NCBI GenBank assembly: GCA_014871385.1 | Contig: CM026426.1 | Location: 29,749,452 to 29,813,451, forward strand | Source of the DNA: Ceratodon purpureus | Taxonomy: Eukaryota > Streptophyta > Bryopsida > Pseudoditrichales > Ditrichaceae | Direction: 5' to 3' | DNA length: 64,000 nucleotides | Part shown: positions 43,635 to 54,030 of the stretch, piece by piece | Layout of the letters: the number at the start of each line of letters is the position of its first letter | Position numbering within the stretch: the first letter of the stretch is position 1 | Notes under the pieces: model-generated | What the model saw: only the letters and a program-made list of their open reading frames with translations | Database searches by the model: none | Told to the model about the DNA's origin: nothing | Made by a program: the position numbers and the translations under genes

Positions 43635-46049
43635 TTCGCGACGGAACTACAGGAGGGCGCGGAAGTACCAGTACACAGAATATCAACCCGTAGTTCCGCT
43701 AGAGAACGTGCCCAGGAACCGGAGCTTCCAAAATCCCGGAAGACCAGGAGGAGGGTAAGATCCAGAAGAGTGGATTCGGATTCGGGATCCGAACCCTCTA
43801 CGGTAACCAGAGCTTTACCAGAAGAAAATGACCGTCCAAGAGCGGAAAATGGGGTGGAAGGAGGGAACCTTCCGGAAGATATCAGCGAGGAAGTTCGGAA
43901 AGAACTCACGGATCCCCCTGTCCGGAAGATCACCAAGCCTTCGGTCCGGTTTGATGACGTTCCGGTGATTATTCCTGCCGATCCCAGAGTGGACGAGTAT
44001 GACATTCTTGGGGACATCAAATCCCTCAAGGCAAATGTCACGATTGGACAGTTGCTCCATGACAATGTGAATTACCAGAAGGTAATCCGAGAGGCATGGA
44101 CGAAGCGGAGGCGCCGAGGGGTGAAACTTCCGTCTGTAGCTACTAACTTCTTACAGGTTGAGGATCACGGAGCCCTGGAACTGACGGTGCTAATAGAAGG
44201 ATGTGCTATCCCGAAAGTTCCGGTAGATGGAGGATCCGGTGTGAACCTGATGTTGGAGGATACGGCCTTTGAACTCGGATACACCTCGTTCGAATCCACC
44301 GATCAGGTGTTACGAATGGCGGATCAATCTAGAGTTAAACCCGTGGGAAGGTTGTCCCAAGTTCCGACCACGATCGGAGAGGTAACCTACCTCTTGAATT
44401 ACGTGATAATCCGAGTTAGTACGGGCCGTCCCTTTCCGGTGTTGTTGGGAAGACCCTGGCTATACATGGCGCGAGTCCTCGTTGATTGGGGAGCCAAGGA
44501 GTTCGTGCTCGGAAAAACCAATCAACGGATTCCGTGGAAGATGGATGGATATCTAGGGGAAACCAGTGGCTCGGATGGGTATACGTCTGATTGGTCCGAC
44601 CCGGAAGAGGAGGATGACGAAGTATTTAGTTATTTCGTGAATCAGTTCTCGGAAGTTACCGAGGAGGACTTCCGATTTCATAATCCGATCAGTGAGCAAC
44701 CCCAACCATCACCGGAGAACGTGAAATTCCCGGTACTAGAGGATCGCTCTCTCGGAGAAGGAAGTGTCCCACTCTCAGCTGAATGGTTCCGACAACAGGT
44801 CGAGGAGGGAAACCTGCCCGCCATGGGTCTCGATCCGGACACCCCTGTCCGGGTGTGGAGCGCATGGACGGATCAGGGAGAGGAACAGGAATCGGAACGA
44901 GTCAAGAACGTTGTGAAACCATCCGACTATGATAAGGTGGAAGTAGCCCCCGGAAAGACATTTCTGCTAGGGCGAAGCATGAGCAAGGAGCAGAGAAAGG
45001 AGTATGTGGATTTACTAAAGGAATATTTAGACGTATTCGCTTGGTCACCATCCGACCTCAAGGGAATACCTCCGGAACTCGGCCAACATCATATAGATTT
45101 GGTTGACGGATCAGTCCCGGTCAGACAACGCCAGTACAGGCTCAATCCGAAGTATTCTCTGATGGTGAAGGAAGAAATCGATAGCCTCCTGGAGGCCGGA
45201 TTCATTTATCCAGTAAATAATTCCGAGTGGGTATCGCCCATAGTCGTCGTTCCGAAGAAAGTTGGCTCGGATGGGAAAGTAAAGATCCGAGTTTGTCAAG
45301 ATTTTCGGAAACTGAATGCGGCCACAAAGAAGGATTACTTTCCGTTACCTTTTACGGACATTATCCTCGATCACGTGGCAGGGCAGGAGTGCTACAGCTT
45401 TCTTGATGGATTTTCCGGTTACAACCAGGTGTCGATCCGGGAAGAAGATCAGCTGAAGACGACCTTCACCACGGAATGGGGGACGTTCGCCTTCAACAGA
45501 ATGCCCTTCGGACTGTGTAACGCTCCCGGAACATTCCAAAGGCTGATGGTGGATATTTTCCGAGATTTCTTGAGGCATTTTCTAGAAGTCTTCATCGATG
45601 ACTTCGCGGTGTTCAGTAAGTGGAAGGAACATCTCGAGTACCTCCGAAGGACCTTCCAGAGGTGCAGGGAAACCGGACTGAAATTACACCCCAGAAAATG
45701 TTTTATGGGGATGATTTCCGGAATTCTTCTCGGGCACATCGTAAGTCGGAACGGGTTGGAAGTCGATTCGGATAAGGTACGAGCTATCCTTATTCTAGTG
45801 TCTCCCACCAACGTCCGAGAGGTCCGGGGATTCCTAGGATGCGTCGGATACTACAGGAGGTTTATTATTGCATATGCCAAATTGGCAGCCCCATTAACGG
45901 AACTGTTGAAGAAGGAAGAAGAGTTTTTGTGGACGGAACGGAGGCAGCAGGCGTTCGAGGAACTGAAGAAGGCCTTGACCACCGCTCCGATACTATCAGC
46001 ACCGGATTGGTCGAAGGAATTCCATGTGACAATCGACGCTTCCGGGTGA
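43632..46049 (+). CDS. pol: Pol, family A: protease, RT, start of RNase H
   Basis: Open in the Gag frame from the TGA CGG junction. The protease has VDGGSG (44,223), a DGG variant of the usual D[ST]G site. RT spans about 45,190-45,830 with FRKLN, FPLPFTD, MPFGLCNAPGTFQRLM and the catalytic FIDDFAVF (Asp-Asp at 45,597-45,602), followed by the gypsy connection (GFLGCVGYYRRFI). RNase H starts with its first Asp in TIDASG (46,025), then hits TGA 46,047: a deletion shifts the frame and the sequence resumes at SLAERKYTTTE in the frame of the next entry. About 25-30 residues between the first Asp and the Glu are missing. Confidence 0.92.
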   Translation, partial: RFATELQEGAEVPVHRISTRSSARERAQEPELPKSRKTRRRVRSRRVDSDSGSEPSTVTRALPEENDRPRAENGVEGGNLPEDISEEVRKELTDPPVRKITKPSVRFDDVPVIIPADPRVDEYDILGDIKSLKANVTIGQLLHDNVNYQKVIREAWTKRRRRGVKLPSVATNFLQVEDHGALELTVLIEGCAIPKVPVDGGSGVNLMLEDTAFELGYTSFESTDQVLRMADQSRVKPVGRLSQVPTTIGEVTYLLNYVIIRVSTGRPFPVLLGRPWLYMARVLVDWGAKEFVLGKTNQRIPWKMDGYLGETSGSDGYTSDWSDPEEEDDEVFSYFVNQFSEVTEEDFRFHNPISEQPQPSPENVKFPVLEDRSLGEGSVPLSAEWFRQQVEEGNLPAMGLDPDTPVRVWSAWTDQGEEQESERVKNVVKPSDYDKVEVAPGKTFLLGRSMSKEQRKEYVDLLKEYLDVFAWSPSDLKGIPPELGQHHIDLVDGSVPVRQRQYRLNPKYSLMVKEEIDSLLEAGFIYPVNNSEWVSPIVVVPKKVGSDGKVKIRVCQDFRKLNAATKKDYFPLPFTDIILDHVAGQECYSFLDGFSGYNQVSIREEDQLKTTFTTEWGTFAFNRMPFGLCNAPGTFQRLMVDIFRDFLRHFLEVFIDDFAVFSKWKEHLEYLRRTFQRCRETGLKLHPRKCFMGMISGILLGHIVSRNGLEVDSDKVRAILILVSPTNVREVRGFLGCVGYYRRFIIAYAKLAAPLTELLKKEEEFLWTERRQQAFEELKKALTTAPILSAPDWSKEFHVTIDASG

Positions 46050-47707
46050 GCCTGGCGGAACGGAAATATACTACCACTGAACGGGAAGCCTTGGCGGTAG
46101 TATACGCCTGCAAGAAGTTCCGACACTACCTTCTCGGATACAAGATCGTGTTCCATACGGATCAGGACTCCCTGAAGTATTTGGTGAACAAACCGGATCT
46201 CTCAGGGCGTATTGCACGATGGATCTTGCTGCTCCGGGAATTCAACTACGAGGTAGTAGTGAAACCGGGTAAGGCCAATGCCAACGCTGACTACCTGTCC
46301 AGGATGCGAGGCCCGGAAGCAGTCTCGGATATCACCGCCACGTTTCCGGATGAATTTCCGGAAGAGGCGGAGGTATTTCACATTTCCGGAACGGAGGAAT
46401 CCGATTATTCGGAGATTATCCAGTATTTAACACAACGGAGGTACCCGGAGGGATTTACGCGGGAGGAGAAGATGGTATTTCAGAATACAGTAGCTCCTTT
46501 CACACTGATCCGAGGGGTACTTTTCCGGATGGGACCGGATGATGTATTACGGAGGTGCCTCGAGGAGTCCGAACGAAGGCAGGTCATGAGGGCCTTACAC
46601 GCCGGACCCTCGGGCGGCCATTTCGCCTCGGAGACAACCATCAAGCGGATCCGATCAGCCGGATATTGGTGGCCTTACCTCTCCCAGGACGTGAAGGAAT
46701 TTGTAGGGCAGTGTGACCAATGTCAAAGAACCGGGGCACCCTCGTTCCGGAACCACTGGCCCCTCACTCCCATTATTCCCTTGGCTCCGTTTGAAAAATG
46801 GGGGATAGACTTTATCGGACCGATCAATCCGGTCACAGCCCGGAAGAGGAGATACATTATCCTGGCTACGGATTATGCGACCAGATGGGTAGAGGCAAGA
46901 GCAACGGTGAAGAATGACGCCGCAGCCGCAGCCACATTCCTCTTTGAAGAAATAATGATGAGATTTGGACATCCGTTAGAACTGGTGAGTGACCGGGGAA
47001 AACATTTCCTGAACGATGTCATCATCAATATCACGGAACGGTATCTCATCAAGCACCGGAAGACGACCCCTTATAATCCGAAAGCGAATGGGCTGACGGA
47101 ACGAGCTAATGGCATCGTCGGAAAGATTCTGAACAAGATGGTCTCGGCTCATAAGACGGATTGGGATCGGAAGCTCCCTTCAGCTGTACACGCCTACAAT
47201 ACCAGTGAGAAGAAAACCATGGGTAAGAGTCCGTTCTTCCTAGTCTTTGGACAATCCGCAGTTCACGGAGTGGAGCTGGAGGTAGAAACCTTACGGGTTA
47301 TGGCTGCCCGTCACGGGACGAGAGTCGAGGATCCGGGGTACCGGATCGTGGCGTTACAGGATCTGGAAGAAGTCAGGAGAGGCGCTCTACAGCAAGCTGT
47401 AGATGTCCAGGCAAAACGTAAGGAGACCTACGACAAAAGAATTCCTAAGGACAATAAGGTGATAGAAGGAGGCTTGGTGCTCTTATACGATAATCGGCAC
47501 CAAAAGTTTCCGGGAAAGTTACATACGAGATGGATGGGACCTTACCGGGTTACGCGGATCTTTGAGAACGGATCATTACAACTGGCGGACCTCCAGGGAA
47601 ATAGCTTCGAAACCCGGGTGAACGGATCCCGAGTGAAGAATTACAACCCTGAGGAGTTCACAGACACCGAAGGAAGCGAAAGTCCGGAAGGGGAGGAAGA
47701 AGAATAG
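46046..47707 (+). CDS. pol: Pol, family A: RNase H remainder and integrase
   Basis: In a different frame from RT because of the RNase H deletion. RNase H continues with TTTEREALAVVYACKKF, HTDQDSLKY and NADYLSR. Integrase follows: zinc-binding region (HAGPSGGH and CDQCQR), core with GIDFIGP, SDRGKHF and GLTERANG carrying the DDE triad, and a C-terminal GPYRV region with an acidic end at TAG 47,705-47,707. The triad is intact, unlike family B. The ORF ends 23 nt before the polypurine tract. Without a frameshift event it cannot be made as part of Gag-Pol. Confidence 0.9.
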   Translation: MSLAERKYTTTEREALAVVYACKKFRHYLLGYKIVFHTDQDSLKYLVNKPDLSGRIARWILLLREFNYEVVVKPGKANANADYLSRMRGPEAVSDITATFPDEFPEEAEVFHISGTEESDYSEIIQYLTQRRYPEGFTREEKMVFQNTVAPFTLIRGVLFRMGPDDVLRRCLEESERRQVMRALHAGPSGGHFASETTIKRIRSAGYWWPYLSQDVKEFVGQCDQCQRTGAPSFRNHWPLTPIIPLAPFEKWGIDFIGPINPVTARKRRYIILATDYATRWVEARATVKNDAAAAATFLFEEIMMRFGHPLELVSDRGKHFLNDVIINITERYLIKHRKTTPYNPKANGLTERANGIVGKILNKMVSAHKTDWDRKLPSAVHAYNTSEKKTMGKSPFFLVFGQSAVHGVELEVETLRVMAARHGTRVEDPGYRIVALQDLEEVRRGALQQAVDVQAKRKETYDKRIPKDNKVIEGGLVLLYDNRHQKFPGKLHTRWMGPYRVTRIFENGSLQLADLQGNSFETRVNGSRVKNYNPEEFTDTEGSESPEGEEEE

Positions 47708-47730
47708 TGTTCGCGGGGACTCTCACATTT

Positions 47731-47740
47731 GAAAATGGGG
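47731..47740 (+). other. Polypurine tract, family A
   Basis: GAAAATGGGG, three bases before the 3' LTR start. Confidence 0.85.
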
Positions 47741-47743
47741 TAA

Positions 47744-50263
47744 TGTGGGATCCGAGAAACTCAGAATAAACCGGAAGAGCCCCAGCCGGCGTAAGTATTC
47801 CATTTATTTTTCATTTTTTTGGTTAATTAGGTAAAAACTGGCCAGACACTAGCAGCATTAGCAGTTAACGCAAATCGGATACTCCAGAAACGTTAAAACA
47901 GTTAACGTAGGAAGTGTTCCCGGAACCTGGGTTCCGGAAACTCGGAAGATAAGATACGGAACGAGTGGACGATCCGAGTACTGACCGTTACTGTAACCGC
48001 GTCAAGGATCCGAAGCGACGCGGAAGTCATCATGACTCGGATAGGCGTTTACCCCGGTACGTTGGCGGCTGCAATTACGGGCCGCCACAGCGTTTATTAT
48101 GCCTGGGGTATATAAGCGAGGGTGTTAGGGTTTGGAGTTCCTTTTTGCGAACTGGGAGTAGAGAGTGAAAGAGCGGTGAGGTGTCTTTGACTTTTCCGAT
48201 TCACCGGCAGTTGGATTGCCGGGTTTCTTGCTGTCGGATCGTAGAGGGAGAGAAGTGAGGAGTAGTTATGGCACGCGTGCAGTGTTGCGTCCTTAGCCCC
48301 GGAACTCCAGTGAAGGAATCGGATATGGAGGAACTGATCACCGACCTCACTCGGATGAGGTGTGAGGGATTGTTGGCACGGCCGTGGTTACTGAAGAGTG
48401 AGGTGATGGTGAGGGAGGTCCTGGAAGGTCCGGACAACCGGTGGGATAATACGATCCGAGGCAAGCCCACGCTGTGGAATGCGGAACAGTAGGCGGAAGC
48501 TTACGGTTTCGAGCAGAAGGGACTCCTTTGGTTTACGGTTTCATAATCCGATTAGTGAGCAACCTCAACCATCACCGGAGAACGTGAAATTCCCGATACT
48601 AGAGGATCGCTCTCTCGGAGAAGGAAGTGTCCCACTCTCAGCTGAATGGTTCCGACAACAGGTCGAGGAGGGAAACCTGCCCGCCATGGGTCTCGATCCG
48701 GACACCCCTGTCCGGGTGTGGAGCGCATGGACGGATCAGGGAGAGGAACAGGAATCGGAACAGGTGACTCGGACCGTGCCACCGGATGTTCTTCCACGAC
48801 TCGGAGAGGAAGTGATCATTGCGAATTACCGAGGGGAGGTAGCGGGACCGGAATGGGGACGACCTATTTCACCACCCGGACGGACCCGAGTAACTCAGGA
48901 GGGGGGATTGACCCCTTCACCCACAGCCAAGACCGGAACGGTGACGCCTACTCCCACCGGAACGCCAGCAGCGGGTTCCCCTCCGAACACTGTCGGTGAG
49001 TTCCGGAGGTTGCGGAAAAGGAAGGAGCCGATTACGATTTCCGAGTCCGACTCAGAGACGCATGGGAGCTCTCCGGTCAGGACCACGGGAACTGAAACTC
49101 AGACTCCGACGTCCGGAACCCCTCCCGCACATATGATCCCGAAATCGCCCAATTCTCCCAAGCCCCGGATCGTTACCCGGTTGTCCTTAGAGGCTCAGGA
49201 GAGAGAGTCAAAGGCGGAACGGAGTGCTAGGCGCAAGGCGGCACGAGCAGCAGAGGCGGGCGGATCAGAGCCACGGGTGACCAGGTCGAAGGATCGCGAG
49301 CAGGAGAGCCACAAGAAGACAAAGAAGTGATAGATTCCTCTCTCTGCCACTTGTCGTAACTTTCCGGATTTATAGGAGTAGATTCCGGATCGGGAGATCC
49401 GTTCTAGTCGTAAAGTAGAATTCTAGGTAGATAGTTAGGGATTAGGGTTTTGATTGAACTGCCGGCGCCGCCGCTTTGTAAAAGCCCCTGCTTACTTAAA
49501 CCGGGCAGGCGATGCGGTCCGGGTCTTCGTTTTGCATGTTTTCCCCCTATATTCCTTATCAGTAAAGTATTTGTGTTTTGTAAGTACTGTGCGTGATTTC
49601 CCGCTAAGTGTGAATGATCCGGGAAGGATATGGGAGTTCCGCTGTAGCTCGGATAGGAAGGTGATGGGAGTTGCGACGAGACCCGAACCGGAAAGGAAAT
49701 GGGATTGAGCGGAAAGATTTAGCGGATTGTCGTAGGAGTGAAGCCTCACTGTTCCGTCCCCAAATCAACCTCATACGGAATAGCCGTCGCTAGGGTCGAA
49801 GCGGATCAAGAACTACTTGGTCGGGCTCCCTGAACTTCTGAAGAGGTTCCGTGCACAGTGAGAGGGGGAGTCGGAACGTGGTACGGGTCGCCTAGGGATA
49901 ATCGGATCCTGGTTCTCCCAGATCCGGATTGGTTTGTCGTTGTAGTCCCACGGATCGGAGAGGATCGTTTGTGTGACCTGCTGGCCAGAGTACTCTAGGA
50001 CAGTTGTGAGACGGTAACTGATCCGAGACGTTGGGGTTTGTGGACGAAACACCTAATGAGAGAAGAATAGAGAAGGAGATAGTTCGGGAGTTACGGTCCG
50101 AATACACTATCCGAGCAGTGGCAAGGCTCGGAACGATTAGAAGTAACTACTTGGTGAAACACTATTGAATCCCTGGACGATACTCGGAACCTAGTGACAG
50201 TACGGAAGTTTACGCTCAATTAGAGCACTATCCGGATGATAGTTGCGTTTCCGTGTTCCGACA
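47744..50263 (+). repeat. 3' LTR of family A, chimeric (2,520 bp)
   Basis: Matches the 5' LTR over 47,744-48,531 (offset 9,634) and 48,755-50,263 (offset 8,501). Between them 48,532-48,754 replaces 1,356 bp of LTR with 223 bp, nearly all matching pol 44,676-44,898. See the chimeric ORF entry. Confidence 0.95.
48268..49330 (+). pseudogene. Chimeric LTR ORF in the 3' LTR
   Basis: The first 74 codons equal the LTR ORF, ending at a TAG (48,490-48,492) where the 5' copy has Trp. The pol-derived patch 48,539-48,761 (source 44,676-44,898, with at least three transitions) then joins the LTR ORF C-terminal half at a 7-bp microhomology, TCGGAAC. At the left junction, TTTACGG (48,532-48,538) looks like recopied text from the nearby TTACGGTTTC. 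The result from 48,538 on is an open frame fusing the Pol linker between protease and RT to the C-terminal half of the LTR protein. Whether it is expressed is unknown. Confidence 0.9.
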
Positions 50264-50268
50264 TATGA
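50264..50268 (+). repeat. Target-site duplication, right (TATGA)
   Basis: Matches 38,105-38,109. Confidence 0.95.
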
Positions 50269-51109
50269 TTCCAAATTACCTATTATTCCGAAGATGCCTG
50301 CCTTGAAATGTAGATCTGCTTCAGACTTGGAACAATGTTCACTGCACTTGAATAGTTCATTTTGCAAAAAAGAGTTCATGGTGCTTATCAACATCGTGCA
50401 AAATTAACTAAGAGTATCATGGGTCACAATGGTCATACAAATTCAGTCACAAAGGTCATACAAAGACAATGGCTACAAGCATTATATTTACCACACCCAA
50501 AAATCATCATTTCAGGGTACTAGCATTCCATCAAAAGAAACCATTCCATTAGAAGAAACCATGGGTAGCATCCTATGAGAAAAAACAGTCATGGGTAGCA
50601 TAATCTCAGACAAACTAAACTTTGGTAGCATTACATCACTCCAAATCATATATAGGACACATTCTTTCAAACAAAATGTCATGGGTACTACTAATCCATC
50701 AAACCAAAATCATGGGTGGCATTCCACCATGCGTTAGCCCTTGGGTGATTGGTATATATCAAGCATCAGTCCAGACTTTGATTCTTGTTCTAAAGGTCAT
50801 TTGTAGACTGAAGCAAAGACCTGATCAATAGTCTAAGCTGCGAGGCCATTACCAGCAGCTGCTACAGATGGAGGCTGCCTTCAATCCAGGAGTGAGAGAC
50901 TAGCTAGCAGGTGAACTGCACCGATTGCAAGATGATCTAAATGCCCACATTCCACTCTCTTTATACTTAGCGGCCCATTCAGACACACAGGAATCTGGGA
51001 GCCTAGGTGTGCATGAGGAGTCCGTGGGAGACTAGTTGTACCTCCCTGATAATAAATTGCAGCGGTTTGGGAGTGGAAGGACATATCCCACGCAAAAATT
51101 CTGAAGAGA
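50269..51109. other. Non-coding, CATGGGTAGCAT-type motifs
   Basis: Repeated ATGGGTAGCAT/ATGGGTACT motifs between 50,560 and 50,720. No gene seen. It may include the 3' untranslated region of the minus-strand gene C2. Confidence 0.4.
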
Positions 51110-53742
51110 CTACTCTGAGCCTGAAGATACGGGAACTAGAGACTCCGCGCAAAGACCCTGTGCTCGGTCGGTTCCCATGGGGACATCTGTGACTATTCCA
51201 CTTGGAATAGATAGTCTGCGGGGGAGTCCTACAGTGATAGGTTTGGCCACGGTAACATCAACCTCCATGGGCTCCGACTGCCCTCCACTTTGCCTCTCTA
51301 CCTCCTCATCCATTGATTTGCCATGTTCCTCCTCCCCCTTGGCCACAAACTCATTTGCTGTTAGAAACAGACCAAACCCATTCCGGACATTAGCAACAAC
51401 CTATGGTAAGTGAGTTTCCAACAACAATAACGGATATTATGGTTATAAGCCTTGCAAACAAAGAGCTCTACATCTCACTGGCTAGAAATAACTATGGTGG
51501 AAACTAAAAAGTGTGACGAGGAACGTACTGTGAAGAAGTAAGTACGCCACAGCTTTAGCAACCGCTTCTATCTTGCTAATAGAAATTTGCTTGTTCTTGT
51601 TAGAAGGTTTTAGCTGTAGTGTCTTAAAACAAGGAAAATCTTTGGGCAGTTTTAGAGGGGGCAGAAAACAAAGAAAATCCGAAATGTATTCTGTAGGACA
51701 AGATAAAAAAGTGGAGATTCTGTGCTGAGCCTTACCAAGCTCAGGTGAGGGCTCTGAGTTCAATGTCGCTCCAGCCTGAGACGATTCACCCTCACCAAGC
51801 ACAGGATTGGGCTCTGAATCCAATTTTGCCATCTTTAGAGGCGGTTCACACTCAAATGAACCAGACCCTGGTCTCTTCCTTGAGAGAGGCATGTCAGCGT
51901 CTTTGTCAGATTTATATGCATACGAATCCACAAGTGGAGTAGAGGTCACGTTGGTAGTGGTGTCTTCGCTGGCTTATGGCTTTGGTGCCGACACATCAAA
52001 CCCCTATGCTGCCATCCACCAGGAGTCACCTTCTTGTTTGCACAGAGGACACACACGACCTCCTGCAAGAAGCTCTGCCCACAGACACCAAGAGTGGAAC
52101 AAACAATCACAAGAGAAAGGGAAGACAGTATTCGCAACAAACTTGAGGTGGCACCGAGGACAAGCTTTGTCGAGTTGAAGAACAAGGTCCCCACCCGCCT
52201 CTCCTCCGTTGTTTCCAGGAGGCGCCTTAGGCTTGATGGAGGCTTGAGCAAGTTTTTCGGCTTTGCACTTCTCCTGGACCTGTCTGCGATTTCCTCTCCC
52301 ACCTTCTTGTACTTCATTGCAGCCACATCCACATCTATCTTTGCTAAAGTCCTGGCGAGGTCAGCCGCATCCCACTCCAAGATGTTTGCTTGAATCTCCC
52401 CCCCGACCTTGCGGATCTCCCTATCATTCCGAATCTTCTCCTCTACATTCCCGGCCCGCTGTAGCTCCTTACTCTTCTTCCGCAAGAGCATTGCATGCTG
52501 TTGGAGGCGCTCATCCTCGGCCTCAAAGTGGCAAATCCTCTCATCCATCTACAACAGGGATTGCAGCTTTGTCTTCAGCCTTTGCTCTACATCTTGAAGC
52601 TCGGCCGTCTTTCGCACCACCTCCTGGAGCAATTCTTCGAGCTTAGTAGTAGCACAGCCCTTCGTGTTGCCACCAGTACTTACTTCTTGGTGCGGTTCCT
52701 TGACATTGCCAACAAAAGCGGCCCCTCCACCATCACCCCAAGTATTGCATCCTCCATCCTTCAAGAACGTTGCTACCTCCTTGAGAATTTGCTTGACCTA
52801 GTAACGGAGAGCTGGGGGTCGCAGCTTCAAGGGATTTAGGGATGCGTGTTGGAATCGTTCCTCCAGAATGTGATCCGCTGCCCCGGCCCAATTGACTGGG
52901 TGCCCCTCCTTGAAATGGTAAATGCATGCCCGCAAGAATGATTGACTGAAGGCCTTGTTGTCCGGAGCTTCCCCATACACCTCCATGTAGCATTGGTTGT
53001 ACGTCTTCAAGGCTACTTCATCACAGCATTGCTTGAAGTAGTGTCGATTTTTGTTGACACCATTGCCAGGAGGCCATATCTGATCATACCAAGAGCGAGG
53101 CACCATAGCTTCAATGACCTTGTTGGGCATGGGTCCTTCATTGCTGAGCCCGAACGCCTCCATGAAAAAGGTAGGTGGGTACCTGGCGTCATCCCTCCCC
53201 AGCAGCAACAGAGCCTTAGCCTGGAGGCGCTCACGGAGCTTTTGTAAAATCCCATCCAAATTGAAGGGAGTCGGCCACTCATAGCTGGTGATCCCTTCCG
53301 GCCCTGGCTCCGTCTTGACCTTCGGCAGATCCGTCTTCCCCTTCGCGGAATCGCGCCGTAGCTCCTCCTCTTGTGCCACGGCTTTTCCTTTCACCAAAGA
53401 TTTGGATCGCGGCTGCACATATAGGTTTGACATTCTGCTGCACAAATAGGTTTATCATCATATTGCCATTCCCTCTTGATCCTGAAAAAAATATTTTCTG
53501 ACTAAACTAGACATTGCGTCCCATCGGTAAACTATTGTCTTGAGTTCAACACAGAGCAAGAAAACAACATGCAAAAATCAATTCAGGAGCCATGCACAAA
53601 TAGGTTTGACATTCTGCAACCACAGCATTACTGAAGGTAGGCGGTGGCAACAAAGGTAATAGATTTCTAAACATACCCAGCAGTTTCTTTGAAAGCGTAA
53701 GACCCCGCTGCTCCAATTTGAACTCCCCTCGGCCGCCCAAGA
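51110..53742 (-). pseudogene. PVNWA/coiled-coil/RING-like gene C2
   Basis: Minus strand. A short first exon (about 53,742-53,680, GRGEFKLEQRG) with a GTATGT donor; the main exon from about 53,417: a helical domain (YEWPTPFNLDGILQKL to CYMEVYG), SFLRACIYHF and HPVNWAGAADHI, a coiled coil (52,764-52,200), then in a shifted frame a RING-like finger (52,166-52,036: CPRC, CDC, FHSWC, CPLC), a Lys/Arg patch (SRKRPGSG) and a donor near 51,738. The last exon is 51,359-51,110. Stops: TAG 52,798, TAG 52,549, TAG 52,004, TAA 51,974, all where Gln is plausible. RING-type fingers often mark ubiquitin ligases, but here that is inference. Confidence 0.6.
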
Positions 53743-54030
53743 CCTTTAAATCACAACAACAACATTAGAATGCTCAAAGACTTTATCCATGCAATGTGGC
53801 CCATATCATATTTGTGAGTTCATTGGATAGGTGTTTCCACCTCGTACCGGTTGGGTTATCATCAAATTGCCATTCCCTCTTGATCCTAAAAAAATATTTT
53901 CTAACTAAACTGGACATTGCGTCCTATCAATAACTATTATCTCCAGTTCAACACAGAGCAAGAAAACAACATGTAGAAATCAATTCACGAGCCATGCACA
54001 AATAGGTTTGACATTCTGCAATCACAGCAT
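53450..54030. repeat. Direct duplication, about 185 bp, offset 397
   Basis: 53,450-53,640 and 53,847-54,030 share TTGCCATTCCCTCTTGATCC, CACAGAGCAAGAAAACAAC and AAATAGGTTTGACATTCTGC in order. The first copy lies in the first intron of C2. Confidence 0.8.

Larger units (their letters stand above)
38110..50263 (+). mobile_element. Complete family A Ty3/gypsy LTR retrotransposon
   Basis: A 12,154-bp element: 5' LTR 38,110-41,762, primer-binding site 41,773, Gag, Pol in the order protease, RT, RNase H, integrase, polypurine tract 47,731, 3' LTR 47,744-50,263, flanked by TATGA duplications. The order places it in Ty3/gypsy. LTRs begin TGTGGG and end CCGACA. Outside one replaced block the LTRs differ at only a few positions I could see, so insertion is recent. 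It landed just beyond the 3' end of the transposase-like gene. The RNase H deletion makes this copy probably non-autonomous. Confidence 0.95.

Noticed and set aside
51946..52548. Continuation of the C2 frame after the coiled coil as a hydrophobic tail
   Set aside because: The shifted frame gives a well-formed RING-like finger also present in C3, so the hydrophobic text is out of frame.
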